Source of the DNA: Odontocerum albicorne | Lineage: Eukaryota; Arthropoda; Insecta; Trichoptera; Odontoceridae | Direction of reading: 5' to 3' | Assembly: GCA_949825065.1 (NCBI GenBank) | Contig: OX463847.1 | Span: 34,543,789-34,607,788, forward strand | DNA: 64,000 nt | Shown: positions 63,801-64,000 of the stretch, one piece after another | Position numbering within the stretch: position 1 is the first letter of the stretch | Layout of the letters: each line of letters starts with the position of its first letter | Program-made: the position numbers and the translations under genes | The notes under the pieces: model-generated | Databases searched by the model: none | What the model was told of the DNA's origin: nothing | Seen by the model: only the letters and a program-made list of their open reading frames with translations

Positions 63801-64000
63801 TTTTTTTTTACTTTCATTTATGAAAGAATTTAAAAAAATGTTTTGCATTTATTCTTCTCCTTAGTTATTGCATCATCACTGATTCACTAGAATATAAAAC
63901 GTTAAATTTTAATATAGTTTTATAAATAAAACATATTCTCTTGCCTTTCCAAATCCAGTAAAGTCTGTACAACATTTCATCACCTGCCGTAAGGATCGTA
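63801..64000. other. No gene seen at window end
   Basis: A/T-rich; nothing recognisable. Confidence 0.5.

Overview
The window is AT-rich nuclear DNA from an animal, most likely an insect. The evidence is indirect: mariner-type transposases of insect kind, many 5'-truncated non-LTR retrotransposon (LINE) ends, tRNA-headed SINEs, hAT elements with 8-bp target duplications, no operons, and candidate exons with GT/AG borders. I cannot name the order or species. By my reading most of the window is transposon debris and tandem repeats. No complete intact host gene is visible.

The best host-gene signal is on the minus strand at 13946-14075: a first coding exon with ATG, signal peptide and splice donor. 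A GC-richer promoter-like stretch lies upstream at about 15010-15200. A second regulatory-looking, repeat-poor block lies at about 47550-48640. It has a minus-strand TATA, initiator and splice donor (47693-47848), and a plus-strand leader with a short signal-peptide-like ORF (48570). Weaker candidate exons are at 3931-4094, 5009-5241 and 49547-49740, all minus.

The main interspersed families are as follows. (1) SINE-A is a tRNA-headed SINE with a conserved body and tail, in about 25 whole or partial copies. (2) Family A is an RTE-like LINE; about 12 copies all keep the C-terminal end of the reverse transcriptase ORF, and several end in an ATGT-rich tail. (3) Other LINE ends are jockey/CR1-like (5620, 8440, 17540, 25338, 57515) and endonuclease-RT-like (1150, 9310, 39080, 58145, 61735, 62270). 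(4) Mariner-type elements comprise a nearly full-length but mutated copy with both TIRs (16043-17314), an internally deleted copy with both TIRs (21976-22542) and a C-terminal remnant (29340-29700). (5) Non-autonomous hAT elements lie at 24280-24721 and 36913-37432, each with a perfect 8-bp TSD, plus a truncated inverted relative at 38614-38892. (6) A pogo/Tigger-like inverted array occupies 2051-3630. (7) A hairpin-forming repeat, IR-P, has four copies. (8) A three-copy family begins at an initiator-like TTCAGTTC and carries a conserved reading frame (6308, 41797, 63108).

Tandem arrays are unusually numerous, with units of 22, 25, 26, 30, 33, 35, 49, 53, 92 and 93/96 bp. The largest is the 93/96-bp array at 43517-44752, whose units each carry a 14-bp palindrome. 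The 33-bp array at 38304-38501 is a multiplied SINE-A head. Nothing indicates a prokaryote, a CRISPR array or a virus. Homology calls are from recognition by eye, without database searches.
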